In this document: piece by piece, positions 1 through 10,400 of the stretch
Layout of the letters: every line of letters begins with the position of its first letter
How positions within the stretch are numbered: the first letter of the stretch is position 1
Assembly (NCBI RefSeq): GCF_048565625.1
Contig: NZ_JBLZUR010000002.1
Span: 2,852,001-2,916,000, forward strand
Direction: 5' to 3'
DNA: 64,000 nt
Source: JBLZUR01 sp048565625
GTDB lineage: Bacteria > Pseudomonadota > Alphaproteobacteria > Sphingomonadales > Sphingomonadaceae
Position numbers and translations under genes: made by a program
The notes under the pieces: generated by a model
The model's database searches: none
What the model was told of the DNA's origin: nothing
What the model saw: only the letters and a program-made list of their open reading frames with translations

Positions 1-243
1 GCCGCGTGGACCGGAAAAGCCGCCCGCACCCGCGCGCCGCACCCTTCGGCGGCACGATCGGATTGCGGGAAAAGATGGAGCATTCGGCGTCAACCCAAAA
101 ACCCGGCAGCCGCATCGTCGCGCTGCCGGCGTCCCGACGGGGCGCATCTGCGCGGATCGCCGGGCACGGTGTGCTAACACCCGCCGCAAGGAACGGCAAG
201 CGGGGGTGGACAAGGCATATTTCTGTTCCTGCCATGATCATAC
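1..243. other. Left-edge non-coding stretch, no supported gene
   Basis: No reading frame here has recognisable protein features. The open frame on the plus strand is Arg/Ala/Pro-rich and runs through the palindromic repeat that follows, which argues against it being coding. The stretch is probably the 5' region shared with a gene lying left of the window, but nothing visible proves this. Confidence 0.4.
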
Positions 244-328
244 CGCTCGTCCTGAGCGTAGTCGAAGGACGGGTTCCGGATGCCGGCTCTCCTTACCGGT
301 GCTTCGACTTCGCTCAGCACGAACGGGG
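244..328. repeat. Palindromic repeat family A, copy 1
   Basis: Two similar arms face each other. The left arm (244-273) contains CGTCCTGAGCG and GTCGAAGGACGGG; the right arm (299-327) contains GTGCTTCGACTTCGCTCAGC and then ACGAACGG. The arms are imperfect reverse complements separated by about 25 bases. The same pair recurs at 1218-1303 and 63878-63964, with a diverged version near 29915-30097. It lies directly upstream of the amidase gene. The form matches a REP/MITE-like intergenic element; no coding capacity is visible. Confidence 0.8.
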
Positions 329-364
329 TGGAGGTAGGACGGGGGCTGCGTTATCCGCCTCGAC

Positions 365-1195
365 ATGATCCGGGTGGGCGCATGGTTGACGGCACTTGCC
401 GCACTCCTCCTCACGGCCCCGGCATCTCCCCAGGGCATCACCGTCCCCCTGCGCTCCACCGGCGGCGGCCCGCTGCCCAAGGTCTCCGGTCCGAAGAGCC
501 GCCAATACCCGCTCGTCGTCCTCGACCCCGGCCATGGCGGGCACGATCCGGGCACCATCTCGACCTACGAGCAGCGTCAGGAGAAGACCGCCGTCCTCGC
601 CATCGCCCGCGCGGTCCGGGATGAACTGGTGAAGTCGGGCCGCATCCGCGTGGCGCTGACCCGAAGCGACGACCGCTTCCTCGCATTGCCGGAGCGGGTA
701 GCGGTCGCCCGGCGGCTGAGCGCGGACCTGTTCATCTCGATCCACGCCGATGCCGCCGCGAACCTCCAGGCCTCCGGCGCCAGCGTCTACACCCTGTCGG
801 AGGTCGCGTCCGACAAGGAGGCCGCGCGCCTTGCCGCCAAGGAGAACAAGGCCGACGTCATCCGCGGCGTCGATCTGGGGGCAGAGAACGCCGACATCCA
901 GTCGATCCTGATCGATCTCGCCCGGCGCGAGACGATGAACGTCTCGGCGGGCTTCGCCAACCTCCTCCAGCGGGAGGCCGCGCCCGCCGTCCGCTTCCGC
1001 ACCGTCTTCCACCGCTTCGCCAATTTCCGGGTGCTGAAGGCACCGGACACGCCCTCGGTCCTGTTCGAGACCGGCTATCTTTCCAACGACCGCGATGCGC
1101 AGTTCCTGTTCTCGGACGAGGGACGGGCGGCGATCGCCAAGGGGGTCCGCCGCGCGGTGGAGGCCCATTTCGCGCGGCGTCTGGCGAAAGGGTGA
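365..1195 (+). CDS. amiC: N-acetylmuramoyl-L-alanine amidase (Amidase_3)
   Basis: Zinc-dependent periplasmic amidase that cleaves the bond between N-acetylmuramic acid and the stem peptide, used in daughter-cell separation. The 276-residue product has a signal peptide (about residues 1-22, hydrophobic core LTALAALLLTAPA). It then shows the family motifs: LDPGHGGHDPG with the first zinc His near residue 57, a Glu in QEKTAVLAIA near 72, FISIHADA with the second zinc His, and LFETGYLSN near the C-terminus with the catalytic Glu. No AMIN or SPOR targeting domain is present, so it is the short form. It is followed in the same direction by PBP1A, a common pairing in alphaproteobacteria, with repeat A2 between them. 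The family assignment is firm; the symbol amiC is by analogy. Confidence 0.92.
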   Translation: MIRVGAWLTALAALLLTAPASPQGITVPLRSTGGGPLPKVSGPKSRQYPLVVLDPGHGGHDPGTISTYEQRQEKTAVLAIARAVRDELVKSGRIRVALTRSDDRFLALPERVAVARRLSADLFISIHADAAANLQASGASVYTLSEVASDKEAARLAAKENKADVIRGVDLGAENADIQSILIDLARRETMNVSAGFANLLQREAAPAVRFRTVFHRFANFRVLKAPDTPSVLFETGYLSNDRDAQFLFSDEGRAAIAKGVRRAVEAHFARRLAKG

Positions 1196-1217
1196 GGGAG
1201 CGGTTACACGCCGACAC

Positions 1218-1303
1218 TCCGTTCGTCCTGAGCGCAGTCGAAGGACGGGTAACGAGGGAATCGCTTGCAACACGTGCTTCGACTTCGCTCAGCACGAACG
1301 GGT
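1218..1303. repeat. Palindromic repeat family A, copy 2
   Basis: Left arm 1219-1249 (GTTCGTCCTGAGCGCAGTCG, then AAGGACGGG) and right arm 1273-1302 (GTGCTTCGACTTCGCTCAGC, then ACGAACGG) are near reverse complements with a short spacer. It fills most of the gap between the amidase and PBP1A and ends about 33 bases before the PBP1A start, so it should be transcribed and could fold in the mRNA leader. Confidence 0.82.
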
Positions 1304-1335
1304 GGTGGTTGAGAGCGAGCTGAGCGACTTTGTCG

Positions 1336-3810
1336 ATGAACGAGGACACCCCAACCCGCACCACCATCCGCGTCCACCGCGATACCCGCCTCGGCCGAGT
1401 CCTCCGCTCGCGCTGGACCAAGGCGCTCGGCGCGCTCCTCGCGCTGACCCTGATCGGCTGGGGCGCGCTCTGGTTCCTGTTCGCCCGCGACCTGCCGTCC
1501 GCCGACGAACTCCTTGCCTACCAGGCGCCGCTGCCCACCAACGTCCGCGCCTATGACGGCACGCCGGTCCATGTCTTCGCCCGCGAACGGCGCGTCGAAC
1601 TCGCCTTCGACGAATACCCGAAGACGTTGGTCGAGGCGTTCATCTCGGCCGAGGACAAGACCTTCTTCACCCATCACGGCATCGACGTGACGGGCCTTGC
1701 CGGCGCGGTCTGGGACTTCGTCACCAAATACGGTTCGGGCGAGCGGGCACGCGGCGGCTCGACCATCACGCAGCAGGTGGCAAAGGGGCTGCTCAAGGAT
1801 TCGAGCTACGCGGTCAGCCGCAAGGTGCGCGAGGCGATCCTCGCCTGGCGGCTGGAAACCACGCTCAGCAAGCAGCAGATCCTGGAAATCTACCTCAACC
1901 AGATCTTCCTCGGCCGGAACGCCTATGGTGTGCAGTCCGCCGCCCGCGCCTATTTCGGCAAGGATGTCGACGCGCTGACCCTGCCGGAGATCGCCTATCT
2001 CGCGATCCTGCCCAAGGCGCCCGCCAACTACACGCCCGAACGCAATGCCGAACGCGCGCTCGTCCGCCGCAACTATGTGCTCGATCAGATGGAGGCGAAC
2101 GGCTTCATCACCGCCGCCCAGCGTGGGGAGGCCGCCGCCGCCCCGCTCGGCACCATCCAGCGCTACCAGATCCAGCCGGAACGTCAGGCGACCGGCTATT
2201 TCATGGAGGAGGTCCGCCGCCAGCTGATCGCGCAGTTCGGCGAGAATGCCGAGGCCGGGCCGAACAGCGTCTATGCCGGTGGGCTATGGGTGAAGACATC
2301 CTACGACCCGAAGATCCAGAAGGCGGCGGAGACGGCGCTGCGCGACGGCCTCGTCCGCTATGAGGCGGGACGCGGCTGGAGCGGGCGGATCGACAGCATC
2401 GACGTGGGCGACGGCTGGCCGCGTCGCCTCGCCAGCCTGCCGGTCGGCACGGGCTATGGCGACTGGCGCGCCGCCGTCGTCCTCTCCAAGGCGCGCGGCG
2501 CGGCGGAGATCGGCTTTGCCGATGGCACCACCGACACGCTGCCCGCCTGGGGCGCGGCGATGCCCAAGCGCGGTGTCGGCGGGGTCGCCTTCAACTTCCT
2601 GCGTGCCGGCGACGTCATCGTCGTCAAGCGCGACGGGGCCAATTGGGTGCTGCGCTCGATCCCGCGCGTGTCGGGCGGGCTGGTGGCGGAGAACCCGCAT
2701 ACCGGCCAGGTCCTCGCCATGCAGGGCGGGTTCGACGTGCGCGGCTCCTCCTTCAACCGCGCGACGCAGGCGCTCAGGCAGCCGGGGTCGAGCTTCAAGC
2801 CGTTCGTCTATGCCGCAGCGCTCGACGCGGGCATGACCCCTGCGTCGATCATCGTCGATGGCCCGTTTTGCGTCTGGCAGGGCGCCAATCTCGGCAACAA
2901 ATGCTTCCGAAACTTCTCCGGAGGCTATGCCGGGCCGAAGACGATGCGCTGGGGCGTCGAGCAATCGCGCAACCTGATGACGGTGCGTGCCGCCAGCCAG
3001 ACCGGCATGAAGAATGTCGTAAGCCTCGCCAAGCGGGCCGGGATCGGCGACTATCCGGCGGTGCTCGCCATATCGCTCGGTGCGGGCGACACGACGGTGT
3101 CGAAGCTCACCAACGCCTATGCGATCCTCGCCAATGGTGGCCGCGACCTGAAGCCGACGGTGATCGACTATGTCCAGGATCGGACAGGCAAGGTGATCTG
3201 GAAGGCGGATACGCGCCCCTGCGACGGCTGCAATGCGCGCGACTGGAACGGGCAGGCCATGCCGCGCCCGGCGCAACGGTCGAAGCAGGCGATCGACGCG
3301 ATGACCGCCTATCAGACCGTCCACATCCTGGAGGGCGTGATCCAGCGCGGCACCGCCACCGTGCTGCGCGATCTCAACCGCCCGCTCTTCGGCAAGACCG
3401 GCACCTCATCCGGCCCGACCAACGTCTGGTTCGTCGGCGGATCGCAGGATCTCGTGGCGGGCGTCTATCTCGGCTACGACCAGCCCCGCCCGCTCGGCGG
3501 CTATGCGCAGGGCGGCACCGTCGCCGCACCGATCTGGAAGCAGTTCGCCAAGGTCGCGATGGATGGCATGCCCGTCGTCCCCTTCAAGGCCCCGCCCGGC
3601 ATCCGCATGGTCCGCATCGACCGCGCCTCCGGCCGCCGCGTCTTCGGCGCATGGCCCGGCAACGATCCCAAGGCAGCGGTGATCTGGGAGGCGTTCAAGC
3701 CCGAGACCGAACCCCGCCGATCGATCAAGAAGCCGGAAAAGGAAGCGGCGGAGGAGCGGGTGTCGCAGGGCGACGCGGCGTTCCTCACCAAGGAAGACGG
3801 GATCTACTGA
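1336..3810 (+). CDS. mrcA: Penicillin-binding protein 1A (bifunctional)
   Basis: Class A PBP that polymerises glycan strands and cross-links stem peptides in the periplasm. From the ATG at 1336 the product is 824 residues (an in-frame TTG lies 6 bases upstream). One membrane anchor (about residues 28-52) is followed by the GT51 transglycosylase domain with EDKTFFTHHGID and RGGSTITQQVAKG. The transpeptidase domain carries GSSFKP (nucleophile Ser near 484), SRN (near 543) and KTGTSS (near 686). All catalytic motifs are intact. The C-terminal tail is charged. The gene overlaps the convergent hydrolase by 7 bases. It likely acts together with the upstream amidase in wall remodelling. Confidence 0.95.
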   Translation: MNEDTPTRTTIRVHRDTRLGRVLRSRWTKALGALLALTLIGWGALWFLFARDLPSADELLAYQAPLPTNVRAYDGTPVHVFARERRVELAFDEYPKTLVEAFISAEDKTFFTHHGIDVTGLAGAVWDFVTKYGSGERARGGSTITQQVAKGLLKDSSYAVSRKVREAILAWRLETTLSKQQILEIYLNQIFLGRNAYGVQSAARAYFGKDVDALTLPEIAYLAILPKAPANYTPERNAERALVRRNYVLDQMEANGFITAAQRGEAAAAPLGTIQRYQIQPERQATGYFMEEVRRQLIAQFGENAEAGPNSVYAGGLWVKTSYDPKIQKAAETALRDGLVRYEAGRGWSGRIDSIDVGDGWPRRLASLPVGTGYGDWRAAVVLSKARGAAEIGFADGTTDTLPAWGAAMPKRGVGGVAFNFLRAGDVIVVKRDGANWVLRSIPRVSGGLVAENPHTGQVLAMQGGFDVRGSSFNRATQALRQPGSSFKPFVYAAALDAGMTPASIIVDGPFCVWQGANLGNKCFRNFSGGYAGPKTMRWGVEQSRNLMTVRAASQTGMKNVVSLAKRAGIGDYPAVLAISLGAGDTTVSKLTNAYAILANGGRDLKPTVIDYVQDRTGKVIWKADTRPCDGCNARDWNGQAMPRPAQRSKQAIDAMTAYQTVHILEGVIQRGTATVLRDLNRPLFGKTGTSSGPTNVWFVGGSQDLVAGVYLGYDQPRPLGGYAQGGTVAAPIWKQFAKVAMDGMPVVPFKAPPGIRMVRIDRASGRRVFGAWPGNDPKAAVIWEAFKPETEPRRSIKKPEKEAAEERVSQGDAAFLTKEDGIY

Positions 3811-4718
3811 CCCCGACCCTGCAATGACGAGGAGAGGAACCGGTCGATGCGCGCCATCACCGGCAGGCGCACCGCATCCGCCTCCCGCAGTAGCTCGTGT
3901 CCGACCCCAGGAAACAGCGCCAGCTCTGCCGCCGGCATCAATGCCGCCGCGCGGGCGATCGCCCGCACATCCACGATCACGTCCCGCTCGGAGGCGAGGA
4001 TCAGCGCGGGCGTCGTGATCCGCCGGTAATCCCCGTCGCTCAGCCGCCCGATCGAGGCGCAGGCGGCGCGCGTCCAGCCCCAGCTCGGCCCGCCCGAGGC
4101 GATCTCGGGATGCTCGGCCTTCCACCAGAGCTTGTCCGCCTGCCGGTCGGGGCAGGAAGTCATCCGCCCGCCGACATCGCCCGCATCGCGGCGCCAGATC
4201 AGCCGCTCGCCGAGGCCGAGGCGCACCGCCGCCCCCGCGATCCGCCCGAGCGCACAGTTGCTGAGCCCGCGTACCCGGATGCCGACCATGGGCGCGGTCA
4301 GCACCACGCCGTCCACCGCCGTGCCTTCCGCCAGCAATCGCATGACGAGATGCCCGCCCATCGAGTTGGCGACGATGACATGCGGCCCTTTCGTCTCAGC
4401 CGCCCACAGGGCGACGAAAGCGCGCAGGTCGGCGAGCAGCGCGTCGAAGTCGGCGGCATGGCAGATCATCGGGTCGGCCAGCATCCGCCCCGACCCGCCT
4501 TGCCCGCGCCAGTCGAAGCCGGTCAGCCCCCAGCCCGCCTGATGCCAATGCGCCAGCGGCTCCAGGTACTTCTCGACGAAATCGCCCCGTCCGCCGAGGA
4601 ACAGGATGTTGCCGCGCGCACCGTCCGCCGGCCAGTCGAAGCGGCGCATCCGCCACCCATCGGGTGCGGTCCAGTTACCGAAGCTCATGCCGGCCGGAAT
4701 GACGCGGCGCGGGTTCAT
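3804..4718 (-). CDS. Alpha/beta hydrolase, lysophospholipase-like
   Basis: Soluble serine hydrolase of the PldB/monoacylglycerol-lipase type, 304 residues. The nucleophile elbow is NSMGG inside VIVANSMGGHLVMRLL; a likely catalytic Asp lies in ASERDVIVD and the His in FPGVGHELL. The substrate cannot be read from sequence; lysophospholipid or monoacylglycerol would be usual for this group. Its start overlaps the stop of recF in an ATGA arrangement, so the two are translationally coupled and form one minus-strand unit. Tail-to-tail overlap with PBP1A leaves no room for a separate terminator. Confidence 0.85.
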   Translation of the reverse strand: MNPRRVIPAGMSFGNWTAPDGWRMRRFDWPADGARGNILFLGGRGDFVEKYLEPLAHWHQAGWGLTGFDWRGQGGSGRMLADPMICHAADFDALLADLRAFVALWAAETKGPHVIVANSMGGHLVMRLLAEGTAVDGVVLTAPMVGIRVRGLSNCALGRIAGAAVRLGLGERLIWRRDAGDVGGRMTSCPDRQADKLWWKAEHPEIASGGPSWGWTRAACASIGRLSDGDYRRITTPALILASERDVIVDVRAIARAAALMPAAELALFPGVGHELLREADAVRLPVMARIDRFLSSSLQGRGQ

Positions 4719-5791
4719 GCCCGCTCGACCCGCCCGTCACGCATCTCGAACCGGTCAGCCCCGTCCGCCTCAGCGAACAGCGCCGCCTCGGTCCCCGTCA
4801 TCCACACCTGTCCCCCGCCTGCCGCGAGCCGATCGAACAGGGCAGCGCGGCGGAGCGGATCGAGGTGGGCGGCGACCTCGTCGAGGAGGAGGATCGGCCG
4901 CGCGCCGCGCCGTTCCGCCACCAGATCGGCATGGGCGAGGACGATGCCGAGAAGCAGCGCCTTCTGCTCGCCGGTCGAACAGAGCTGCGCCCGCTGGCCC
5001 TTGTCGAGATGGGTGACCGACAGGTCACTGCGATGTGGACCCGCCAGCGTCCGCCCCGCCGCGGCATCCCGACCGCGCCCGCCGCGCAGCTCGCCCGCGA
5101 AATCCGGCCCCGCCACCCAGCCCTCCAGCACTAGCCCCGCCCGCGCAAACGGCCCGGCCGGTTGCGCCTCCAACCGCGCCGAAAGCAGCCGCACCGCCTC
5201 AGCCCGCGCCTCAGCCAGAGCCAGCCCATGCTCGACCATCCCCGCCTCCAGCGCGGACAGCCAGGCCGGGTCGGCATTCTCCGGCTCGGCCAGCAGCTTG
5301 TTGCGCGCCCGCATCGCCGCCTCGTAACGGGCGGCGTGGCTGGCGTGCCCGGGTTCGAGCGCGAGGACGAGGCGGTCGAGGAAGCGCCGCCGCCCGCCCG
5401 CCGCCTCGCTGAACAGCCGGTCCATCGCCGGGGTCAGCCACAGCACCGAAAGCCATTCGGACAAGGCCGACACCGAAGTCGACGCCTGGTTGACCCGCAC
5501 CTGCCGCCGCTCGGGCGCGGCCGCCATCGTGCCGGTGCCGATCTCGACAGGTCCGCCGGCGGTTTCGAGGCTGGCGAAGATTGCGAAATTGCCCGGCCCG
5601 CCCGCCCGCGCCATCTCCGACAAGGGCGCTTGCCTCAGGCCGCGCCCTGGCGTCAGCAGCGACACCGCTTCCAGCAGGTTGGTCTTCCCCGCCCCGTTCG
5701 GCCCGGTGATCGCGATCAAACCCTGCCCCAGCGCGATGGCGGTATCGGCGTGCGATCGGAAGTCGGTGAGGGCAAGGCGTGCAACGGGCAT
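4715..5791 (-). CDS. recF: DNA replication and repair protein RecF
   Basis: SMC-like ATPase that loads RecA at single-strand gaps with RecO and RecR. The 358-residue product starts MPVARLALTDFRSH, typical of RecF. Walker A is GPNGAGKT at residues 30-37, the ABC-type signature STGEQKALLLG lies near 270, and Walker B is PILLLDEVAAHLD near 300. Length is normal. It is not next to dnaA/dnaN/gyrB, which is common in alphaproteobacteria, and instead leads a two-gene unit with the downstream hydrolase (4-base overlap). Confidence 0.95.
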   Translation of the reverse strand: MPVARLALTDFRSHADTAIALGQGLIAITGPNGAGKTNLLEAVSLLTPGRGLRQAPLSEMARAGGPGNFAIFASLETAGGPVEIGTGTMAAAPERRQVRVNQASTSVSALSEWLSVLWLTPAMDRLFSEAAGGRRRFLDRLVLALEPGHASHAARYEAAMRARNKLLAEPENADPAWLSALEAGMVEHGLALAEARAEAVRLLSARLEAQPAGPFARAGLVLEGWVAGPDFAGELRGGRGRDAAAGRTLAGPHRSDLSVTHLDKGQRAQLCSTGEQKALLLGIVLAHADLVAERRGARPILLLDEVAAHLDPLRRAALFDRLAAGGGQVWMTGTEAALFAEADGADRFEMRDGRVERA

Positions 5792-5834
5792 CCCGCCTTC
5801 TATCGCCTGCCGGGGTCAGTGTGGGAAGCCGCGC

Positions 5835-7346
5835 TCAGCTGCCGTTGCGCTGGTAGAGGATGCGGTGCCGCTTCCCGACGGCGACCGAGAAGACCGGGTG
5901 GTAGTCGCGCCGCAGCGCCGCTTCCATGTACCGCCAGGTCCGCCAGTTCGCCTTCTTCTCCGGCGTATCCTGCGACACCACCAGCTTCGGGCGACTGGCC
6001 ATGATCCGCCTGACCTCGGCAAGCGGATCGGTGCCGATCGAAAGGTCTTCCGAAATGTTGTTGAGGTGATCCGGGAACGGCCAGCGGCCGGGCAGGCAGC
6101 TGCCGGTCAGATGGTAGAGGATCGGCTCGCCCGAATAGACGAAGAGGCAGCCGTCGAGGCGGGGGCGTATCGCCTTCACCATTGCGGCCACCTGCCGCCC
6201 GTCGCCCCGCGCCTTCACGTTCTTCTTGATCGTGATGACCGAGAGGACACCCGCAAAGACGGCTACGAACAGCCAGAGCGGTACGGAGCGGAATCGCTCC
6301 CCGGAGAGGATCCCGAGACGCGCACCTGCAAAGGCCGGCGCGGCGGTGACGGCGAGAGGAAGGAGGAGCGGGAGCGCATAATGGTCGAAATAGCTGCCGA
6401 AGATCAGGACGCCGGCGACGGCCGCAAGCGACCAGCCCACGAGTATCCGTAAGATCGCCCGGTCGCTTCCCTCCTTCGGCACAGCCGCGCCCGTCCACGC
6501 GGTAAGCCCGAGCGGCGCGATCAGCAGCAGCATCTCAAGGAAGCGTCCGCCCGTCTGACCAAGCGCATTGGTGTTGCGGCCGAAGATCGAGGTGAAGTTG
6601 GCGTAGAGAAACGGCTCCGTAGCGCCATGACTTGCATACCACGCCGCCGCAGCAACCGTCGGCAGCATGGCCACGGCCGCCCAGATGACGCCGGCCGATA
6701 CGAGCAGGCCCAGCTTCAAACCCCGCGTCCTTGCGAGAAAGAGCAGCGTCAGCCCGAAGAACACGCCTTCGAACACGACCGTGTACTTGATCTGGATCGC
6801 CAGTCCGATGAACGCCATCGCGCCCAGGCCGAAGAGGAACGCGCGCCTTCCGAACACAGCTTGTTCGGCCGCCTTGACCATCATCAGCGCACCGAGCGCG
6901 GTAAGCAGATTGTAGAAGACGGGCGACTGGCCGCCATCGCCGCCGAACACGCCGAGATAGAGCAGGTACACGATCCCCGCGATCAGCGGCCCCGGCCAAG
7001 GGGCCACCCGTGCGGCGATGCGCGTGATGACCCAGGCCGTCGCCGCCGCGAAGACGGTCGCGGTCAACTGGTAGGCGAGCACCCCGTCACCGCCGAAGAC
7101 GCGGATGCCGGCATAGAGCAGGAACAGGCCGATCGGCTTGCGATCCCAGATGTCGACATAGGGCAGCGCGCCCTGCCACATGCGATCGCCGACCAGCAGG
7201 TAGAACTGGTCGTCCACCTGGATCGCCGGATTGCCGAACTGCGCGTAACGGCACGCGACAGCGACGATCAGGAGGATTGCTACGGTAAGCCAGGATTGAG
7301 CGCCGGCCCTGGGGGACCATCTCTGCGAGGCGGACGTCGTCGGCAA
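5835..7346 (-). CDS. Multipass membrane glycosyltransferase-like protein (GT39/ArnT-like)
   Basis: A 503-residue protein with roughly ten or more hydrophobic segments, the layout of polyprenyl-phosphate-dependent GT-C enzymes (PMT/ArnT superfamily). The first periplasmic loop contains VDDQFYLLVGDRMWQG and then DIWDRKPIGLFLLY; acidic residues just after the first helix and a D-x-W-x-x-KP stretch are typical. The C-terminal 110 residues form a soluble domain. The most upstream start is a TTG at 7346; no ATG exists before the first helix, so the start is tentative. Donor and acceptor cannot be inferred. It is divergent from putA and has no sugar-pathway neighbours. Confidence 0.7.
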   Translation of the reverse strand: MPTTSASQRWSPRAGAQSWLTVAILLIVAVACRYAQFGNPAIQVDDQFYLLVGDRMWQGALPYVDIWDRKPIGLFLLYAGIRVFGGDGVLAYQLTATVFAAATAWVITRIAARVAPWPGPLIAGIVYLLYLGVFGGDGGQSPVFYNLLTALGALMMVKAAEQAVFGRRAFLFGLGAMAFIGLAIQIKYTVVFEGVFFGLTLLFLARTRGLKLGLLVSAGVIWAAVAMLPTVAAAAWYASHGATEPFLYANFTSIFGRNTNALGQTGGRFLEMLLLIAPLGLTAWTGAAVPKEGSDRAILRILVGWSLAAVAGVLIFGSYFDHYALPLLLPLAVTAAPAFAGARLGILSGERFRSVPLWLFVAVFAGVLSVITIKKNVKARGDGRQVAAMVKAIRPRLDGCLFVYSGEPILYHLTGSCLPGRWPFPDHLNNISEDLSIGTDPLAEVRRIMASRPKLVVSQDTPEKKANWRTWRYMEAALRRDYHPVFSVAVGKRHRILYQRNGS

Positions 7347-7462
7347 TCGCTTACTCCGGAAACTTGGGGCAGCGGCCGAAATGGACGCCGGTCGAACGCA
7401 GCATAAGACGGCCGTTCAAGACGGGCGATGCGGATCGGTGGCGCACCGACTATGTATTCGGG

Positions 7463-10400
7463 ATGACCCGCGCACCCTTCGCCGACTTCGCTCCATCGAT
7501 TCGCCCGCAATCCCCGCTGCGGCAGGCAATCACCGCCGCTTACCGTCGTGACGAAGCCGAATGCCTCCAGCCTTTGCTCGATCAGGCAAGCCTGCCCGAA
7601 AATATCCGCATGGCGGCGCAGGCGACTGCGCGCACGCTCGTCACCGCGCTTCGTGCCAAGCATCGCGGCAGCGGGGTCGAGGGCCTCGTTCACGAATATT
7701 CGCTGTCGAGCCAGGAGGGCGTGGCGCTGATGTGCCTGGCGGAGGCGCTGCTCCGCATCCCCGATGACGAGACCCGCGACGCGCTGATCCGCGACAAGAT
7801 CGCTGAGGGGGACTGGCGCGCGCATGTCGGCGGGGGCCGCTCTCTTTTCGTCAACGCGGCAAGCTGGGGGTTGGTCGTCACCGGCAAGCTGGTCGGCAGC
7901 GTGGACGATCGCGGCCTTGGCGCGGCGCTCACCCGGCTGATCGCGCGCGCGGGCGAGCCGGTGATCCGGCGCGGCGTCGATCTCGCCATGCGGATGATGG
8001 GCGAACAGTTCGTCACCGGCGAGACCATCGGCGAGGCGCTCCGCCGCGCGCGGGAGATGGAGGCCAAGGGCTTCTCCTACAGCTACGACATGCTGGGCGA
8101 AGCGGCGACGACGGCCAAGGATGCCGAACGCTATTACGCCGATTACGAGAACGCGATCCGCGCAATCGGCAAGGCGGCGGCGGGGCGCGGGCCGATCGCG
8201 GGGCCGGGCATCTCGATCAAGCTCTCCGCCCTCCACCCCCGCTATGTCCGCGCGCAGGCGGATCGGGTGATGGGTGAACTGCTGCCCCGCGTGAAGGCAC
8301 TGGCGGTGCTCGCGCGGTCGTTCAACATCGGTTTCAACATCGACGCGGAGGAGGCCGATCGCCTCGAACTCTCGCTCGACCTCCTCGAAAGCCTCGCCGT
8401 CGACTCCGATCTCGCCGGCTGGAACGGCCTCGGCTTCGTGGTGCAGGCCTATGGCAAGCGCTGCCCCTATGTCATCGACTGGATCGTCGACCTCGCCCGC
8501 CGCGCCGGGCGGCGCATCATGGTCCGCCTCGTCAAGGGCGCCTATTGGGATGCCGAGATAAAGCGCGCGCAGGTCGACGGGCTCGCCGGCTTCCCCGTCT
8601 ACACCCGCAAGATCCACACCGACGTCGCCTATCTCGCCTGCGCGCGAAAGCTGCTGGCCGCACCCGAGGCCGTGTTCCCGCAATTCGCCACCCACAACGC
8701 CCAGACGCTCGCCACCATCTACGAGATGGCGGGCGATGATTTCGCACCGGGCGCTTACGAGTTCCAGTGCCTGCACGGCATGGGCGAGCCGCTCTATGAA
8801 GAGGTCGTCGGCCCCGACAAGCTCGACCGCCCCTGCCGCATCTACGCGCCGGTCGGCACGCATGAGACGCTGCTCGCCTATCTCGTCCGCCGCCTGCTGG
8901 AGAACGGCGCGAACTCGTCCTTCGTCAACCGCATCGCCGATCCGGCCGTGCCGTTGGACGAACTGGTGGTGGACCCCGTCGAGGCGGTGCGCGCCATGCC
9001 GCATCCCGGCCGCCAGAACGACCTGATCGCGCTCCCCGCCGATCTCTACCCCAACCGCCGCAACTCCGCAGGCATCGACCTGTCAGACGAGTCCGCTTTG
9101 GCCGCGCTCGGCGAGGCGTTGGCCGAGAGCACCCGAACCGAGTGGACCGCCCGTCCGACATCCGGCGGCACCGAGCGCCCGGTCGCGAACCCGGCGGACC
9201 ACCGCGATATCGTCGGCCGCGTGTTTGAACTCGGGCCGGACGACGCCGCCGCACTCGTCGCGCGCGCCGCCGCCTCGACTTGGGGCGAGACCCCGGTTGC
9301 CGAGCGCGCCGCCATCCTCGACCGCGCCGCCGATGCCATGCAGGCGCGGATGCCGATCCTGCTCGGCCTGATCGTGCGGGAGGCAGGCAAGTCGCTCCCC
9401 AACGCCATTTCCGAGGTGCGCGAGGCGATCGACTTCCTTCGATACTATGCGGCGCAGGCGCGGGAGACCTTCGGCCCGGCGCAGGTGCCGCTCGGCCCGG
9501 TCGTCTGCATCAGCCCGTGGAACTTCCCGCTGGCGATCTTCACCGGGCAGGTCGCCGCCGCCCTCGTCGCCGGCAACCCCGTCCTCGCCAAGCCCGCCGA
9601 GGAAACACCGCTGATCGCGGCCGAAAGCGTGCGCCTCCTCCACGAGGCGGGCGTGCCGGCGGATGCGCTGCAGTTCACGCCCGGCGACGGCAAGCTCGGT
9701 GCGGCTCTGGTCGCCCAGCCGCAGGTCGCGGCGGTGATGTTCACCGGATCGACCGAGGTCGCGCGCCTCATCCAGCGTCAGCTTTCCGAGCGCCTCTCTC
9801 CCAGCGGCAAGCCGATCCCCTTCATCGCCGAAACCGGTGGGCAAAACGCGATGATCGTCGACTCCTCGGCGCTTGCCGAACAGGTCGTGGCGGACGTCAT
9901 CGCCTCGGCCTTCGACAGCGCGGGGCAGCGTTGCTCGGCGCTGCGCATCCTCTGCCTGCAGGACGACATCGCCGACCGCACGCTCTCCATGCTCAAGGGG
10001 GCGCTGAAGGAACTGAGCATCGGCCGCACCGACCGGCTGGCCGTCGACATCGGCCCGGTCATCACCGCCGAGGCGCAGAAGAACCTCGAACAGCACGTCG
10101 CCCACATGGCCGGCCTCGGCCGCAAGGTCGAACGACAGGCGCTCTCGGAAGAGACCGCGCACGGCACCTTCGTCGCCCCGACGATCATCGAACTGGACAG
10201 CATCGCCGATCTTGAGCGCGAGGTGTTCGGCCCCGTCCTCCACGTCATCCGCTATCGCCGCGACCGACTGGACGCGCTGATCGCCAACATCAACGCCACC
10301 GGCTACGGCCTGACCTTCGGCCTGCACACCCGGCTGGACGAGACCGTCGCCCATGTCACCGCGCGGGTGAAGGCGGGCAATCTCTACGTCAACCGCAACA

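Noticed and set aside
6..368. Possible 120-codon gene at the left edge
   Set aside because: It crosses repeat A1, is Arg/Ala-biased and has no recognisable features.
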